From: Stigmatella aurantiaca DW4/3-1
GTDB lineage: Bacteria; Myxococcota; Myxococcia; Myxococcales; Myxococcaceae
Length of the DNA: 64,000 nt
Assembly: GCF_000165485.1 (NCBI RefSeq)
Contig: NC_014623.1
Span: 2,499,501-2,563,500 of the forward strand
Direction: 5' to 3'
Shown: in pieces, positions 50,644 through 59,817 of the stretch
How the letters are laid out: each line of letters starts with the position of its first letter
Numbering within the stretch: position 1 is the stretch's first letter
Made by a program: the position numbers and the translations under genes
Notes under the pieces: generated by a model
What the model was told of the DNA's origin: nothing
The model's input: the letters and a program-made list of their open reading frames with translations, nothing else
Database searches by the model: none

Positions 50644-52032
50644 ATGACCGAGGGAGTAGGGTGCGGGAAGTTGGAGGTCACCCGTTGTCCCTGCGAGCCC
50701 CTCATGGACCCAGCCCTTCCCGAGAACCTTCCCCCTGGTACCCTCCTAGGCCCCTGGCGCCTGATAGGCCGTGTGGGCAGAGGGGCTTACGGCGCCGTCT
50801 ACCGGGCCGTGAGGGCAGGGCAGGAGCACGCGGGGACTGTGGCCCTCAAGTTGTCCCTGTACTCCCTTGAAGGACGCTTCGAACGCGAAGCGGAAGTGCT
50901 GTCCCGGGTTCGGCACCCGGGAGTTCCGCGCCTGCTCGGCCGGGGCGAATGGGTCGGAGGTCCCTGGAGGGTGACCTACCCCTATCTCGTCATGGATTGG
51001 GTGGAGGGCAAATCCCTCTATGGGTGGGCGAGGGAGCGTCCTCCCAACTCGAGCCAGGTGCTCTGTCTGCTGGGGCGGCTCTGCCGCGCACTCCAAGCGG
51101 TACACGAAACACACTGCCTGCACCGGGACGTCAAAGGGGACAATATCCTCGTAGGGCTCGGCGGAGAGGCCTTCCTGGTGGACTTTGGCTGCGGGACATA
51201 CCCAGAGGCTTCTCCGCTCACGGACAGCCCCTTGGCGCCAGGGACGCTGCTATATCGAAGCCCCCAAGCCCTTCGCCATCAATGGATGCACCGGCGCGAT
51301 GGAGAGCATTACAAGGCTGGGCCCGAGGACGATGTGTATGCCCTGGGCGTCGCGGCCTACCGTCTGGTGACGGGGGTGTACCCTCCGCCGGGAACGGATC
51401 TGGAAGCGCGGCAGGGGATGCGCCGGGGCGCCCGGCCCATGCGCCAACCGCCTCACGTGCTTGTCCACCAGGTGAGCCCGGAACTCTCGGCCCTCATCGA
51501 GCGAATGCTGGCGGACACTCCCGCGGAGCGAGGCAGCGCACGCGAACTGGCGGATGCGTTCGAGGCTGCGGTGGGACGCCGCCCAAAGCGCATCATGCGT
51601 TTGGATTCATCCAGAGCACGTGCTCCGATTTGGGCTGCTTTGGCGGGGGCGGCCCTGGTGGGCTTGGTTATCTGGATGGCGACGTGGCGCTCTCCCGAGG
51701 GCGCTTGGAGGACTTTTCCCCAGGGAGGGCAGGCGGAGGCGGGGACGGTGGGAGTGGCCGATGCATCCATGACACTGGAGGCGCTTTCCGCAGCGGCTTG
51801 CCATGGGGTTGATGAGCCCAGGGGCTCTCTGGCCTGGGAGATGCCCAAGCAGCCCTTGACGGGACAGAAGAGGCCCCCTTGCAATCCCCGTCGGGAGACG
51901 GAGATTCGAAGTGGGTGTTGGGCTCTTTTGAAGGCGCAGCCACCTTGCGAGGACGGTGGATACGAGTGGGACGGAAAGTGTTTCTTACCGGTACCAGCCC
52001 GTCCCCGGCCCAATACCTCGAACTACCCTTAA
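50644..52032 (+). CDS. Membrane-anchored Ser/Thr protein kinase
   Basis: 462 residues from ATG 50644 (GGAGGAGAGG 12 nt upstream); a start at 50704 (MDPALPENLPPGT) is also likely. Kinase domain residues 36-320: G-loop IGRVGRGAYGAVYRA, Lys in TVALKLS, catalytic loop CLHRDVKGDNIL, the DFG equivalent VDFGCGTYPE, APGTLLYRSPQ (APE site changed to SPQ), DDVYALGVAAYRLV. A membrane helix follows (APIWAALAGAALVGLVIWMA). The outer part of about 100 residues has six cysteines (GCWALLKAQPPCEDGGYEWD, GKCFLPVP), suggesting a disulphide-bonded sensor. Myxobacteria have many such kinases; the signal is unknown. Confidence 0.9.
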   Translation: MTEGVGCGKLEVTRCPCEPLMDPALPENLPPGTLLGPWRLIGRVGRGAYGAVYRAVRAGQEHAGTVALKLSLYSLEGRFEREAEVLSRVRHPGVPRLLGRGEWVGGPWRVTYPYLVMDWVEGKSLYGWARERPPNSSQVLCLLGRLCRALQAVHETHCLHRDVKGDNILVGLGGEAFLVDFGCGTYPEASPLTDSPLAPGTLLYRSPQALRHQWMHRRDGEHYKAGPEDDVYALGVAAYRLVTGVYPPPGTDLEARQGMRRGARPMRQPPHVLVHQVSPELSALIERMLADTPAERGSARELADAFEAAVGRRPKRIMRLDSSRARAPIWAALAGAALVGLVIWMATWRSPEGAWRTFPQGGQAEAGTVGVADASMTLEALSAAACHGVDEPRGSLAWEMPKQPLTGQKRPPCNPRRETEIRSGCWALLKAQPPCEDGGYEWDGKCFLPVPARPRPNTSNYP

Positions 52033-52154
52033 AGACACCCCTTTTAGCGAGTACGCTTTGCAAGCTTTGCCCATGGCAACACTCGGGCCGTCGACACCCG
52101 CCTGATGGCTTGCTTGAGGAGCCTGCGCTTCGCCCTGCCGACGAGGGAAGGCAC

Positions 52155-52181
52155 GAACCTGTCCGACAAGCAGACAGGTTC
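52155..52181. repeat. Palindromic hairpin (GAACCTGTC type) between convergent genes
   Basis: GAACCTGTC (52155-52163) and GACAGGTTC (52173-52181), loop 9 nt, perfect 9-bp stem. Same core as the hairpin at 20218-20252. It stands in the 220-nt gap between the kinase stop and the paoC stop and could act as terminator. The remainder of that gap holds no gene. Confidence 0.5.
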
Positions 52182-52252
52182 CGCGAGGCTGCGACTGGCA
52201 CGACGCCGTTGTAACAGGGGTCTTCGTTTACCACGGAGGTGAAGGTGGCCCA

Positions 52253-54451
52253 TCACGCCGTCAGGAGCTTGTCGAGCGTGAGGGGCAGTGCCCGGATTCG
52301 CTTGCCTGTAGCGTGGTAGACGGCGTTGGCAATGGCAGCAGCGGCGCCTGTGATGCCGATTTCACCAATGCCCTTGACGCCAATCGGGTTCACATACGGG
52401 TCGTTTTCGGGAACGAATGTGATGTCGATGTCCGGCACGTCTGGGTTCACCGGCACGTGGTAGTCCGCAAGGTCGTGCGTGATGAAGCGTCCAGTCCGTG
52501 TATCCACCACGGACTCCTCCATCAGCGCCATGCCAATGCCCATGATGATGCCGCCCATCAGCTGACTCCGGGCGGTCTTCTCGTTCAGAATCGTCCCGCC
52601 CCCGAACGTACCGGTCCAACGGCTCACGCGAATCTCTCCCAGGTCTGGATCCACCCTCACCTCGGCGAACTGCGCGCCGAACGAGTGCATCGAGTACTTG
52701 CCACTGTCCGGACCGGGCCCAGAGCTTGCCTGCGCTTCGAGAGAAGGCAGCTTTTGACGCTTCAGCAGGGCGGCGTAGCTGTCCCGCTTCCCACCCGCGA
52801 CGAGTGCGCCGCCGTCCACCTGCACCTGCTTCGCATCCAAGCCATGAAGTGGCGAGACCGTGTCTCCGACCGCGAGCGCGATGGCCTTGTCACGCAACGC
52901 CAGCGAGACGGCCTTCACGGCGGAGCCAACACTGGCCGCTGTCCATGAACCTCCCGAGACCGGTGTTTCGGGCATCTGGGTGTCGCCGAGATCGAAGCGC
53001 ACCTTGTCCGGCGCCAATCCCAGTGCATCCGCGGCGATCTGTGTCATCACCGTGTACGTGCCGGTGCCGAGGTCTTGGGAGCCGGAAACGACCTGCACGG
53101 TGCCGTCGGGCAGAAGGGTGGCTTTCGCGGAGGCCTTCATCTGGCGGGCCGGGTAGGTGGCGCTCGCCATGCCCCACCCAATCAGGGTGCGCCCGTCCTT
53201 CATCGAGCCTGGCATGGGGTTGCGCTTCGCCCAGCCGAACTTCTCGGCGCCCACGCGGTAGCACTCCTTGAGCGATTTGCTGCTCCAAGGGTGGCCCGAC
53301 TCAGGATCCTGGTCCGCGTGGTTCTTGAGCCGCAGCTCCACCGGATCCAGGTTGAGCTTGTAGGCCAACTCATCCATCGCGGACTCGAGCGCGAAGGTGC
53401 CGGTGGACTCGCCTGGGGCCCGCGTGAAGGTCGGTGTGCCCAGGGTCAGGCGCACCAGCCGGTGGGACGTGATGATCTGCTCGCTGGCGTACAGCATGCG
53501 CGTCTGCATGCTGGAGGGCTCGGCGAACTCGTCGAACGTAGAGGTCGAACTCGTCGTCTCGTGGCGGATGAGCAGCAGCTTGCCGTCCTTGCGGGCTTTG
53601 AGCTGTACGCGCTGCTCGGTCTCTGGCCGGTAGCCTACCGGGCCGAACATCTGGTCACGCCGCAGCACCAACTTCACGGGCCGGGAGACAGCTTTCGCCG
53701 CCAGGGCCGCGAGCGCCGTGTGGGACCACACGGAGCCTTTGCCGCCGAAGCCACCGCCCACGAACTTGGTGATGACGCGCACGTTCTCCAGGGGAATGCC
53801 CAGCAGCGCCGCGAGCCGAGCGCGGGTGCCGAACACGCCCTGGGTGGCGTCGTACACCGTGAGGCGATCCCCTTCCCAGACGGCCGTCGTCGCGTGCGGC
53901 TCCATCGGGTTGTGGTGCTCATACGGCGTCACGTACGTGGCGTCGACCTCCGCCTCGGGTTTCTCATCCGAGGCTTTGCCCTGCTCATGGTCCGGCGGTT
54001 TGCCCAGAATGGCCGTCGGCTTGTATGCCTGTGTCTTCTCGGCCTTGAAGTTCGCCTTCGTCTTGCCCGCCTTGTATTGCACCTTCACCAGCGCGGCGGC
54101 ATGGGTGGCGCGCTCGAGCGTGTCGGCGATCACCACCGCCACGGGCTGGTGCTGGTAGTCCACCCGCTTGGTCTGGAGGAGTTGCACCACACGGTCCACC
54201 GGGCTCTGCTTCTTGCTCGGGTCGCCGCCGATCTTCGGAGGCTTCTCGGGCGAGAGCACCGCGAGCACCCCCGGTGCCTTCTCCGCCGCCGCCGTGTTCA
54301 TGCGCGTGATGGTGCCGTTCGCGATGGTGCTGGTGACGAGCACGGCGTGCGCCAGTTGCTCCTGGGGAAACTCGGCGGCGTACTTCGCCCCTCCGGTCAC
54401 CTTGAGCCGCCCATCCACCCGGTCCAGCGGTTTTCCCACTGACTTGTCCAT
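52253..54451 (-). CDS. paoC: Aldehyde oxidoreductase molybdenum-binding subunit
   Basis: 732 residues, the usual PaoC length. Xanthine-dehydrogenase-family blocks: GKPLDRVDGRLKVTGGAKYA (head), HNPMEPHATTAVW, KFVGGGFGGKGSVWSHTALA (molybdopterin site), GVFGTRARLAALLGIP, SGSQDLGTGTYTVMTQIAA, and the C-terminal GVKGIGEIGITG with the active-site Glu. The protein binds Mo as molybdopterin cytosine dinucleotide and oxidises aldehydes (mostly aromatic) to acids. It starts 17 nt after the paoB stop. The PaoD-type cofactor-insertion chaperone is not in the window. Called by analogy to E. coli PaoABC; isoquinoline oxidoreductase is a less likely alternative. Confidence 0.88.
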   Translation of the reverse strand: MDKSVGKPLDRVDGRLKVTGGAKYAAEFPQEQLAHAVLVTSTIANGTITRMNTAAAEKAPGVLAVLSPEKPPKIGGDPSKKQSPVDRVVQLLQTKRVDYQHQPVAVVIADTLERATHAAALVKVQYKAGKTKANFKAEKTQAYKPTAILGKPPDHEQGKASDEKPEAEVDATYVTPYEHHNPMEPHATTAVWEGDRLTVYDATQGVFGTRARLAALLGIPLENVRVITKFVGGGFGGKGSVWSHTALAALAAKAVSRPVKLVLRRDQMFGPVGYRPETEQRVQLKARKDGKLLLIRHETTSSTSTFDEFAEPSSMQTRMLYASEQIITSHRLVRLTLGTPTFTRAPGESTGTFALESAMDELAYKLNLDPVELRLKNHADQDPESGHPWSSKSLKECYRVGAEKFGWAKRNPMPGSMKDGRTLIGWGMASATYPARQMKASAKATLLPDGTVQVVSGSQDLGTGTYTVMTQIAADALGLAPDKVRFDLGDTQMPETPVSGGSWTAASVGSAVKAVSLALRDKAIALAVGDTVSPLHGLDAKQVQVDGGALVAGGKRDSYAALLKRQKLPSLEAQASSGPGPDSGKYSMHSFGAQFAEVRVDPDLGEIRVSRWTGTFGGGTILNEKTARSQLMGGIIMGIGMALMEESVVDTRTGRFITHDLADYHVPVNPDVPDIDITFVPENDPYVNPIGVKGIGEIGITGAAAAIANAVYHATGKRIRALPLTLDKLLTA

Positions 54452-54468
54452 GACGAGCTCCGCTCCGT

Positions 54469-55455
54469 TCAGGCGAGTCCAGCCGCCAGCGCCAGCACAC
54501 GAACGAGCGTGCGCCGCGCGAGTTCAACCTTGAATGCGTTGTGGGTCCGAGGCTTCGCGCTCTTCAGCGCCGCGGCTGCGGCGGCCTTGAAGTGCACCTC
54601 GTCGGCCGGCTGGCCCATGAGCGCTTTCTCGGCCTCGGCCGAACGCCAAGGCTTGGTGCCCACGCCGCCCAGGGCCACGCGCGCGTCCTTGATGGTTTTC
54701 CCCTCCAACTCGATGGCGACCGCCGCCGAGGCCAGGGCAAAGGCGTAGGAGGCCCTGTCTCGCACCTTCAGGTAGCGAGAGCGCGCCGCGAAACGCGAGG
54801 CTGGCAACGATACGTGGGTGATGAGCTCGCCCGGTTTGAGCACCGTTTCCCGCTCGGGAGTCGAGCCGGGAAGCAGGTGAAAATCACCGAACGCCACCGT
54901 GCGCTCGCCCTTCGGACCCGACACGTGCACGGTCGCGTCCAGGGCGGCCAGTGCGACGCTCATGTCCGAGGGGTTCGCGGCGATGCACTTGTCACTGGTG
55001 CCCAGCACCGCATGCATGCGGTTGAAGCCTTCCAGCGCGCCACAGCCGGAGCCGGGCTCGCGTTTATTGCAGGGCTGCGAGATGTCCCGGAAGTACGCGC
55101 AGCGCGTGCGCTGGAGGATGTTGCCGCCGACGGTGGCCATGTTGCGCAGCTGCGGCGAGGCCCCCGAGAGCAAGGCCTCGGAGAGCACCGGGTAGCGCTC
55201 GCGCACGAGAGGATGGTTGGCCAGATCACTGTTGCGCACCAGCGCGCCAATGCGCAGCCCGCCTTCCACTTCCTGGATCTCGGCGAGTGGCAGCCCGTTG
55301 ATGTCCACGAGCAGGGCGGGGTTCTGCACGTGGATCTTCATCAGGTCCACGAGATTGGTGCCCCCTCCGATGGGAGCGGACTCCAAGGGACGCGCGGCCA
55401 GCTTCTGGAGCGCCCCCCTCACGTCTTGAGCTGCGGTGTAGTCGATGGGCCGCAT
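54469..55455 (-). CDS. paoB: Aldehyde oxidoreductase FAD subunit
   Basis: 328 residues. The FAD-binding domain starts with MRPIDYTAAQDV and APIGGGTNLVDLM, followed by NMATVGGNILQRTRCAYFRD. The Cys-containing insert RCAYFRDISQPCNKREPGSG with a further Cys is the extra [4Fe-4S] loop known from PaoB. The CO-dehydrogenase FAD C-terminal domain is at residues about 215-320 (ALGGVGTKPWRSAEAEKAL). It passes electrons between PaoC and PaoA. It lies 12 nt after the paoA stop and 17 nt before paoC. Confidence 0.88.
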   Translation of the reverse strand: MRPIDYTAAQDVRGALQKLAARPLESAPIGGGTNLVDLMKIHVQNPALLVDINGLPLAEIQEVEGGLRIGALVRNSDLANHPLVRERYPVLSEALLSGASPQLRNMATVGGNILQRTRCAYFRDISQPCNKREPGSGCGALEGFNRMHAVLGTSDKCIAANPSDMSVALAALDATVHVSGPKGERTVAFGDFHLLPGSTPERETVLKPGELITHVSLPASRFAARSRYLKVRDRASYAFALASAAVAIELEGKTIKDARVALGGVGTKPWRSAEAEKALMGQPADEVHFKAAAAAALKSAKPRTHNAFKVELARRTLVRVLALAAGLA

Positions 55456-55467
55456 CGGCGTGCCTCC

Positions 55468-56136
55468 TCAGGCTTGCTTCCCGCGTCCGTCGCGAACGGC
55501 GGCCACGATGTGGGGGTAAGCACCGCAGCGGCAGATGTTCCCGCACATGCCTTCGCGGATGTCCGCGTCGGTCTGCCCCCACGGCTCGCGGGAGAAGCCC
55601 ACCGCGCTCATGATCTGGCCTGGCGTGCAGTAGCCACACTGGAAGCCATCATGCGCGAGGAAGGACTGCTGCATGGGGTGGAGCGTCTCGCCCTGAGAGA
55701 GCCCCTCGATGGTGGTGATCCGCTTGCCCTGCTGCATCACGGCGAGCGTGAGGCAGGAGTTCACACGGCGTCCCTCCACGAGCACGGTGCACGCGCCGCA
55801 CTGGCCCAGGTCGCAGCCCTTCTTGGAACCGGTCAGCCCCAGGTTTTCGCGGAGTGCATCGAGCAGCGTGACGCGTGGCTCGACCTCCAGCGCGTGCTCC
55901 TGGCCATTGACCTGGAGTTTGATGGGCACCGGGGCCACTGAAGGCCCTTCGAGGCTCGAGGCCTTCGCGCCTCCCTGCGCGGTGGCCGACAAGGAGAGGA
56001 AGCCCGCGGCGAGCAGGGTGCCGCCCACCACCGCGGTGCCGACGAACTCGCGCCGGGTGGTCTTTCCATCGTCGAGGACGCTGGGGGCGTCACCCTCCGC
56101 GCCGGTGCCGTGGGGAGGCTGCTTCGGGTCGGACAT
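55468..56136 (-). CDS. paoA: Aldehyde oxidoreductase 2Fe-2S subunit, Tat-exported
   Basis: 222 residues from ATG 56136 (MSDPKQPP). A Tat signal TTRREFVGTAVVGGTLLAAG precedes two iron-sulphur domains: plant-type ferredoxin GCDLGQCGACTVLVEGRRVN then SC, and the helical domain FQCGYCTPGQIMSAVGF with GMCGNICRCGAYPHIV. It forms the electron-transfer end of the PaoABC complex and takes the folded complex to the periplasm. First gene of the paoABC operon; its promoter should lie at 56137-56298 between it and the O-methyltransferase stop. Confidence 0.9.
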   Translation of the reverse strand: MSDPKQPPHGTGAEGDAPSVLDDGKTTRREFVGTAVVGGTLLAAGFLSLSATAQGGAKASSLEGPSVAPVPIKLQVNGQEHALEVEPRVTLLDALRENLGLTGSKKGCDLGQCGACTVLVEGRRVNSCLTLAVMQQGKRITTIEGLSQGETLHPMQQSFLAHDGFQCGYCTPGQIMSAVGFSREPWGQTDADIREGMCGNICRCGAYPHIVAAVRDGRGKQA

Positions 56137-56298
56137 GCAGGCAAACCCTCCAGAGCGGCTGTGCTTCGCGCTCTCGGGAGGCAACGTGCCACGGCAACGC
56201 CGCCGTCAGGGAGGGGTGACGTCCTTGGACGCATGAGCTTGTCAGGTTCGGCACATTCAGCGAGCAGAACGAGGCGCTCACTTGGCTTGAGAAGTGCT

Positions 56299-57309
56299 CT
56301 ATGTGGCAACAGCCTCGGTGATGCTGAGCGCCGTGGGGGTGGGGATAATCCGGGACAGCCGGAGTCCCGCCTGGGCGAAGAGCTTTTGGAACTCCGCTTC
56401 CGTGCGCTCGCGGCCCGGCAGCACGGCCAACATCATGACATCCAGCACCTTGCCCCCATGGGGCGCGTTGCCCGGGGGAATGATGGCATCGATGACGAGG
56501 ACGCGCCCACCTTCGCGCATGCCGTTCCGGCAGTTTCGCAGGATGTTGACGCAGACCTCATCGCTCCAGTCGTGAAGGATGCGCTTCAAGACATACACGT
56601 CCGCGCCCGCTGGGACGGTCTGGAAGAAGTCCCCCACGGTGTGCTCGCAGCGGTCCGCGAGCCCGGCGCTGGCAATCCGTGAACCCTCCAGGACATGGGC
56701 ATGGTCGAACAGCACGCCTCGGAGCTTGGGGGAGGATTGGAGCACCTCGATGAGGAATCCCCCATGCCCACCGCCGACATCCACCACGCGCTGGAAGGGG
56801 CTGAAGTCATAGCTCCGGGCGATGGAGCCATTCTCCAGATCGGAGAGACTGGACATCCCCCGGTGGAACGTGGTCCCCGCCGCCGTGTCGCTCGCGAGAT
56901 GGTCGAAGAACGGCTTTCCGAAGATGCGATCAAAGGGCGTTTGTCCTGTCCGTACTGTCTCCGCCAACTCTCCGGTAGGGGCCCAGAAGAGCTTTTGGGT
57001 GAGCATCAGCACCGCGTCGCGCAGCGAGCCTGGGACCTGCGAGCGCAGCAGGTCAGCGGCCGGGGTGAGCCCGAAGCGTCCTTCGGTGTCTTCGGTGAAC
57101 ACGCCGGCACTCGCCAGCAGGCGCAGCACCCGGAAGAGCGAGGAGGCGTCGGCGCCCAGTGCCTTGGCGAGGTCGGCGGGGCTCTTGGGTCCTTGCGCCA
57201 GATGATCCGCGACGCCGAGCTCGGCGGCCGCGGCGAGCGCGCCGGAGAGGATGTACCCAAAGCCAAGGTCGACAATGAGTTGAGCTGGGTGGGGAGGAGA
57301 CGGGTTCAT
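56299..57309 (-). CDS. SAM-dependent O-methyltransferase (Methyltransf_2 type)
   Basis: 336 residues from ATG 57309 (GTG 57315 possible). Dimerisation domain: FGYILSGALAAAAELGVADH, LAKALGADASSLFRVLRLLA. Catalytic domain: SAM-binding VVDVGGGHGGFLIEVLQ, LFDHAHVLEG, VGDFFQTVPAGADVYVLKRI then LHDWSDEVC with the His-Asp pair of the catalytic base, and VIDAIIPPG. It resembles acetylserotonin/DnrK-type enzymes that methylate phenolic hydroxyls of aromatic natural products. It stands alone: the next biosynthetic enzymes are far away. Substrate unknown. Confidence 0.88.
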   Translation of the reverse strand: MNPSPPHPAQLIVDLGFGYILSGALAAAAELGVADHLAQGPKSPADLAKALGADASSLFRVLRLLASAGVFTEDTEGRFGLTPAADLLRSQVPGSLRDAVLMLTQKLFWAPTGELAETVRTGQTPFDRIFGKPFFDHLASDTAAGTTFHRGMSSLSDLENGSIARSYDFSPFQRVVDVGGGHGGFLIEVLQSSPKLRGVLFDHAHVLEGSRIASAGLADRCEHTVGDFFQTVPAGADVYVLKRILHDWSDEVCVNILRNCRNGMREGGRVLVIDAIIPPGNAPHGGKVLDVMMLAVLPGRERTEAEFQKLFAQAGLRLSRIIPTPTALSITEAVAT

Positions 57310-57527
57310 GTGCACGCCCTCGGAGAATGGGATGGGATTACCGGTACAAAGCTTCTAAGACCTCACATAACCCTCAACCCCCCGGCGCGGAAGAGGAGTT
57401 GACCCAGCAGCTCGTGCGGGACTCTGATCTTTGACCCACGTGGGGGGAAGCCCGTGCCATGGGGCTGCCGGGGACATGGGCCTGTTCCACGTGATAAGGT
57501 CCGCGCTCCCTCGGTCTTTTCGTCCTC

Positions 57528-59378
57528 ATGCGCTCTTCCCTGACACTCCCAAGCTTCTTTCGCATCTACGCGCTGCCTGCCCTCTGGCTCTTCGCGCTCC
57601 CCCTCTTCGGCGTGTGGTTCGCTGGCCACGCCACGGCCCGCTTCGATCAGGATGTGCTTGAAACCATCGAGAGTCAGGTAGCCCAGGATACCGGTCTTGA
57701 TGAGGAGCAGAGGCAGGGGGTGCTGGACTTCGTCCGTGCAACCCCCGCTTCGGTGGCATGCTTCTCCACGGGGGAAGAACTGGCGGGGTTCCGCCACAAC
57801 CTGGGCGAGGCGTGCTCGGACGTGCGGCAGTTCCAGTGGATGCGCCGCCTGGCGCTCGCCTCGGCGGTGCTGGGGCTTGTCTCCGCGGTGGCCGCCCTCT
57901 TGTGTGCCCTGATGGCGTTTGTCTCGCGGCCCTTCCAGTACGGCAGCTTCGTCGTGGGCTGGAACATGCTGCGGATCACCGGAGCGGTGCAAACCCTCGC
58001 ACAGGGGGGCTTGGCCGTCTGGTTGTCCTACTGGATCACCGCGGTGTGGTTCGATCGCTACTATCCGAAGCTCATCGGGATGGTCGGCATCCTGGCCGCC
58101 ATCGCTCTCTTCCACGTGGTCAGGGCCATCTTTCGCCGTCCCGCCATGGACTTCGAGGTGGAGGCCGAGAAACTCGACGAGGCAGACGCGCCGGAGCTCT
58201 GGGCCCACGTCCGCAGGCTGTGCGCATCGCTCCAGACCCAGCCACCGGACCACATTCTCGTGGGAATCGACGCCAACTTCTTCGTCACCGAGAGCGATGT
58301 GCACGCCGGAGGGCAGAAGCTCACCGGACGGACCCTCTACGTCAGCCTGCCCCTGCTGCGCCTGCTCAAGCGGTCCGAGGCGGAAGCCGTGTTCGCGCAC
58401 GAGATGGGGCACCTGCTTGGAGGAGACACGGGCCACGGCAAGCGGCTTGCGCCCATGCTCGCGCACTTCGGCCACTACCTTCAGGCGCTTCGCGAAGGAG
58501 GGCTCACGCTGCCCATCTACCACTTCATGAAGGCCTACCGAGGGGTGTTCGAGCTCTCTCTCGGGCGCAGCCGGCGTGCGAGCGAGCTCGCCGCGGACCG
58601 GCTTGCCGCGGGCGTCACGTCGGGGCAGGACGTCGCCCATTCGCTCGTGAAGGTCGGCGCGTACGCGAGCTTCCGGGACCACACGGAGGCCAATCTGTTC
58701 GCCCGGAGCGAGCAGCAGCGGACCGTGGCGATCGCGCAGCAAGTCGCGCTCGGTTTCACCGAGTACGCCCTGTCCGAAGAGGTGCACAGAGACCTGCACG
58801 GTGTGGTGACGCCCCACCCGTTCGACTCTCACCCGCCGCTCTCGGCGCGCCTGGAGAACGTGGGACAGACGCTCGCGCCGGCCGACGTGGCGAAGGTGCT
58901 GCTGGAGCCCACGACCTCGTCTTGGGCCAGCGCCATTGTGGATGCGGACACCACCGAGGCCCGCATGTGGGCGGTATACGAGGCGCGCTTCGCGGAGGCG
59001 CATGACCTGGCGCTTGCCTACCGCTACGAGCCATCCACCGATGCGGAGCGGCAGCACGTGGAGAAGCACTTCCCGCCCCTGGTGTTCGAGGGCAAGGTGG
59101 CAGGGCTGGAGGTGCGCCTGGACTTCGCACAGGTGAGCTGCACGGAGTGGGATGCGCCCGTCAGCCTCGAGCAGGTGAAGACCGCCAGCACCGCGGGAAG
59201 AATGTTCAAGAAGTACCTGGACCTGCAACTCAAGGGGAGCGGCATGTTCTCGGGCAAGCGCTCCATCTGCCTGAGCAAGCTGAAGGACGCGGACGGGTTG
59301 CTGCATGCCTTCGGGCATTACCTCGGGCGCCACAGGACCATGCAGGAGCACCGCGCGCGCCCGCGACGGGCGGCCTGA
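57528..59378 (+). CDS. M48-family membrane metallopeptidase
   Basis: 616 residues. Membrane segments lie at about 10-30, 105-130, 140-165 and 180-200, followed by a cytosolic or periplasmic catalytic domain. Zinc motif HEMGH at residues 291-295, third ligand in RRASELAADRLAAG, and IYHFMKAYRGVFELSL before it. The peptidase core ends about 450; the last 170 residues form a separate charged domain (VFEGKVAGLEVRLDFAQVSC) that is not part of HtpX. Such proteases degrade misfolded membrane proteins. The extra C-terminal domain and four-helix N-terminus distinguish it from HtpX. It lies alone, divergent from the O-methyltransferase. Confidence 0.85.
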   Translation: MRSSLTLPSFFRIYALPALWLFALPLFGVWFAGHATARFDQDVLETIESQVAQDTGLDEEQRQGVLDFVRATPASVACFSTGEELAGFRHNLGEACSDVRQFQWMRRLALASAVLGLVSAVAALLCALMAFVSRPFQYGSFVVGWNMLRITGAVQTLAQGGLAVWLSYWITAVWFDRYYPKLIGMVGILAAIALFHVVRAIFRRPAMDFEVEAEKLDEADAPELWAHVRRLCASLQTQPPDHILVGIDANFFVTESDVHAGGQKLTGRTLYVSLPLLRLLKRSEAEAVFAHEMGHLLGGDTGHGKRLAPMLAHFGHYLQALREGGLTLPIYHFMKAYRGVFELSLGRSRRASELAADRLAAGVTSGQDVAHSLVKVGAYASFRDHTEANLFARSEQQRTVAIAQQVALGFTEYALSEEVHRDLHGVVTPHPFDSHPPLSARLENVGQTLAPADVAKVLLEPTTSSWASAIVDADTTEARMWAVYEARFAEAHDLALAYRYEPSTDAERQHVEKHFPPLVFEGKVAGLEVRLDFAQVSCTEWDAPVSLEQVKTASTAGRMFKKYLDLQLKGSGMFSGKRSICLSKLKDADGLLHAFGHYLGRHRTMQEHRARPRRAA

Positions 59379-59403
59379 AGCCGGTCTGCGCGTGGATATC
59401 AGG

Positions 59404-59817
59404 TCAGATCTGCGCCGCGCCGCCATCGACGAAGAGTTCGATCCCGTTGATGAAGCTGCTGGCGTCCGAGCCGAGGAACACCGCGGCTTTGGCGACCTCA
59501 TCGGGGTCCCCCAACCGGCCCAGGGGAATGGAGGCCACCATCTGGCCGAACATCGCCTGGGCCTCCTCTTCGCTCTGGGCGAGGCCGCGCAGGCCGGGGG
59601 TCTTGATGGGGCCTGGGCTGATCGCGTTGACGCGGATGTGGCGGTCCTTCAAATCGAGGACCCAGCTGCGGGCGAAGTTGCGGACGGCGGCCTTGGTCGC
59701 GCCGTAGACGCTGAACGCCGGGTTGCCCTGGCTGCCCGCCGTTGAGGTGGTGAGGATGATGGAGGCGCCATCGCGCAGCAGGGGCAGGGCCTTCTGCACC
59801 GTGAACAGCACGCCCTT
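59404..59817 (-). pseudogene. SDR-family oxidoreductase, 5' half deleted
   Basis: The C-terminal 137 residues of a classical short-chain dehydrogenase: KGVLFTVQKALPLLRDGASI, STAGSQGNPAFSVYGATKAA with catalytic Tyr and Lys, RVNAISPGPIKTPGL, PLGRLGDPDEVAKAAVFLGS, SSFINGIELFVDGGA. The NAD(P)-binding TGxxxGxG half is absent. Similarity stops at 59817, exactly where the LysR fragment of the other strand begins. The gene cannot encode a working enzyme. Confidence 0.8.
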
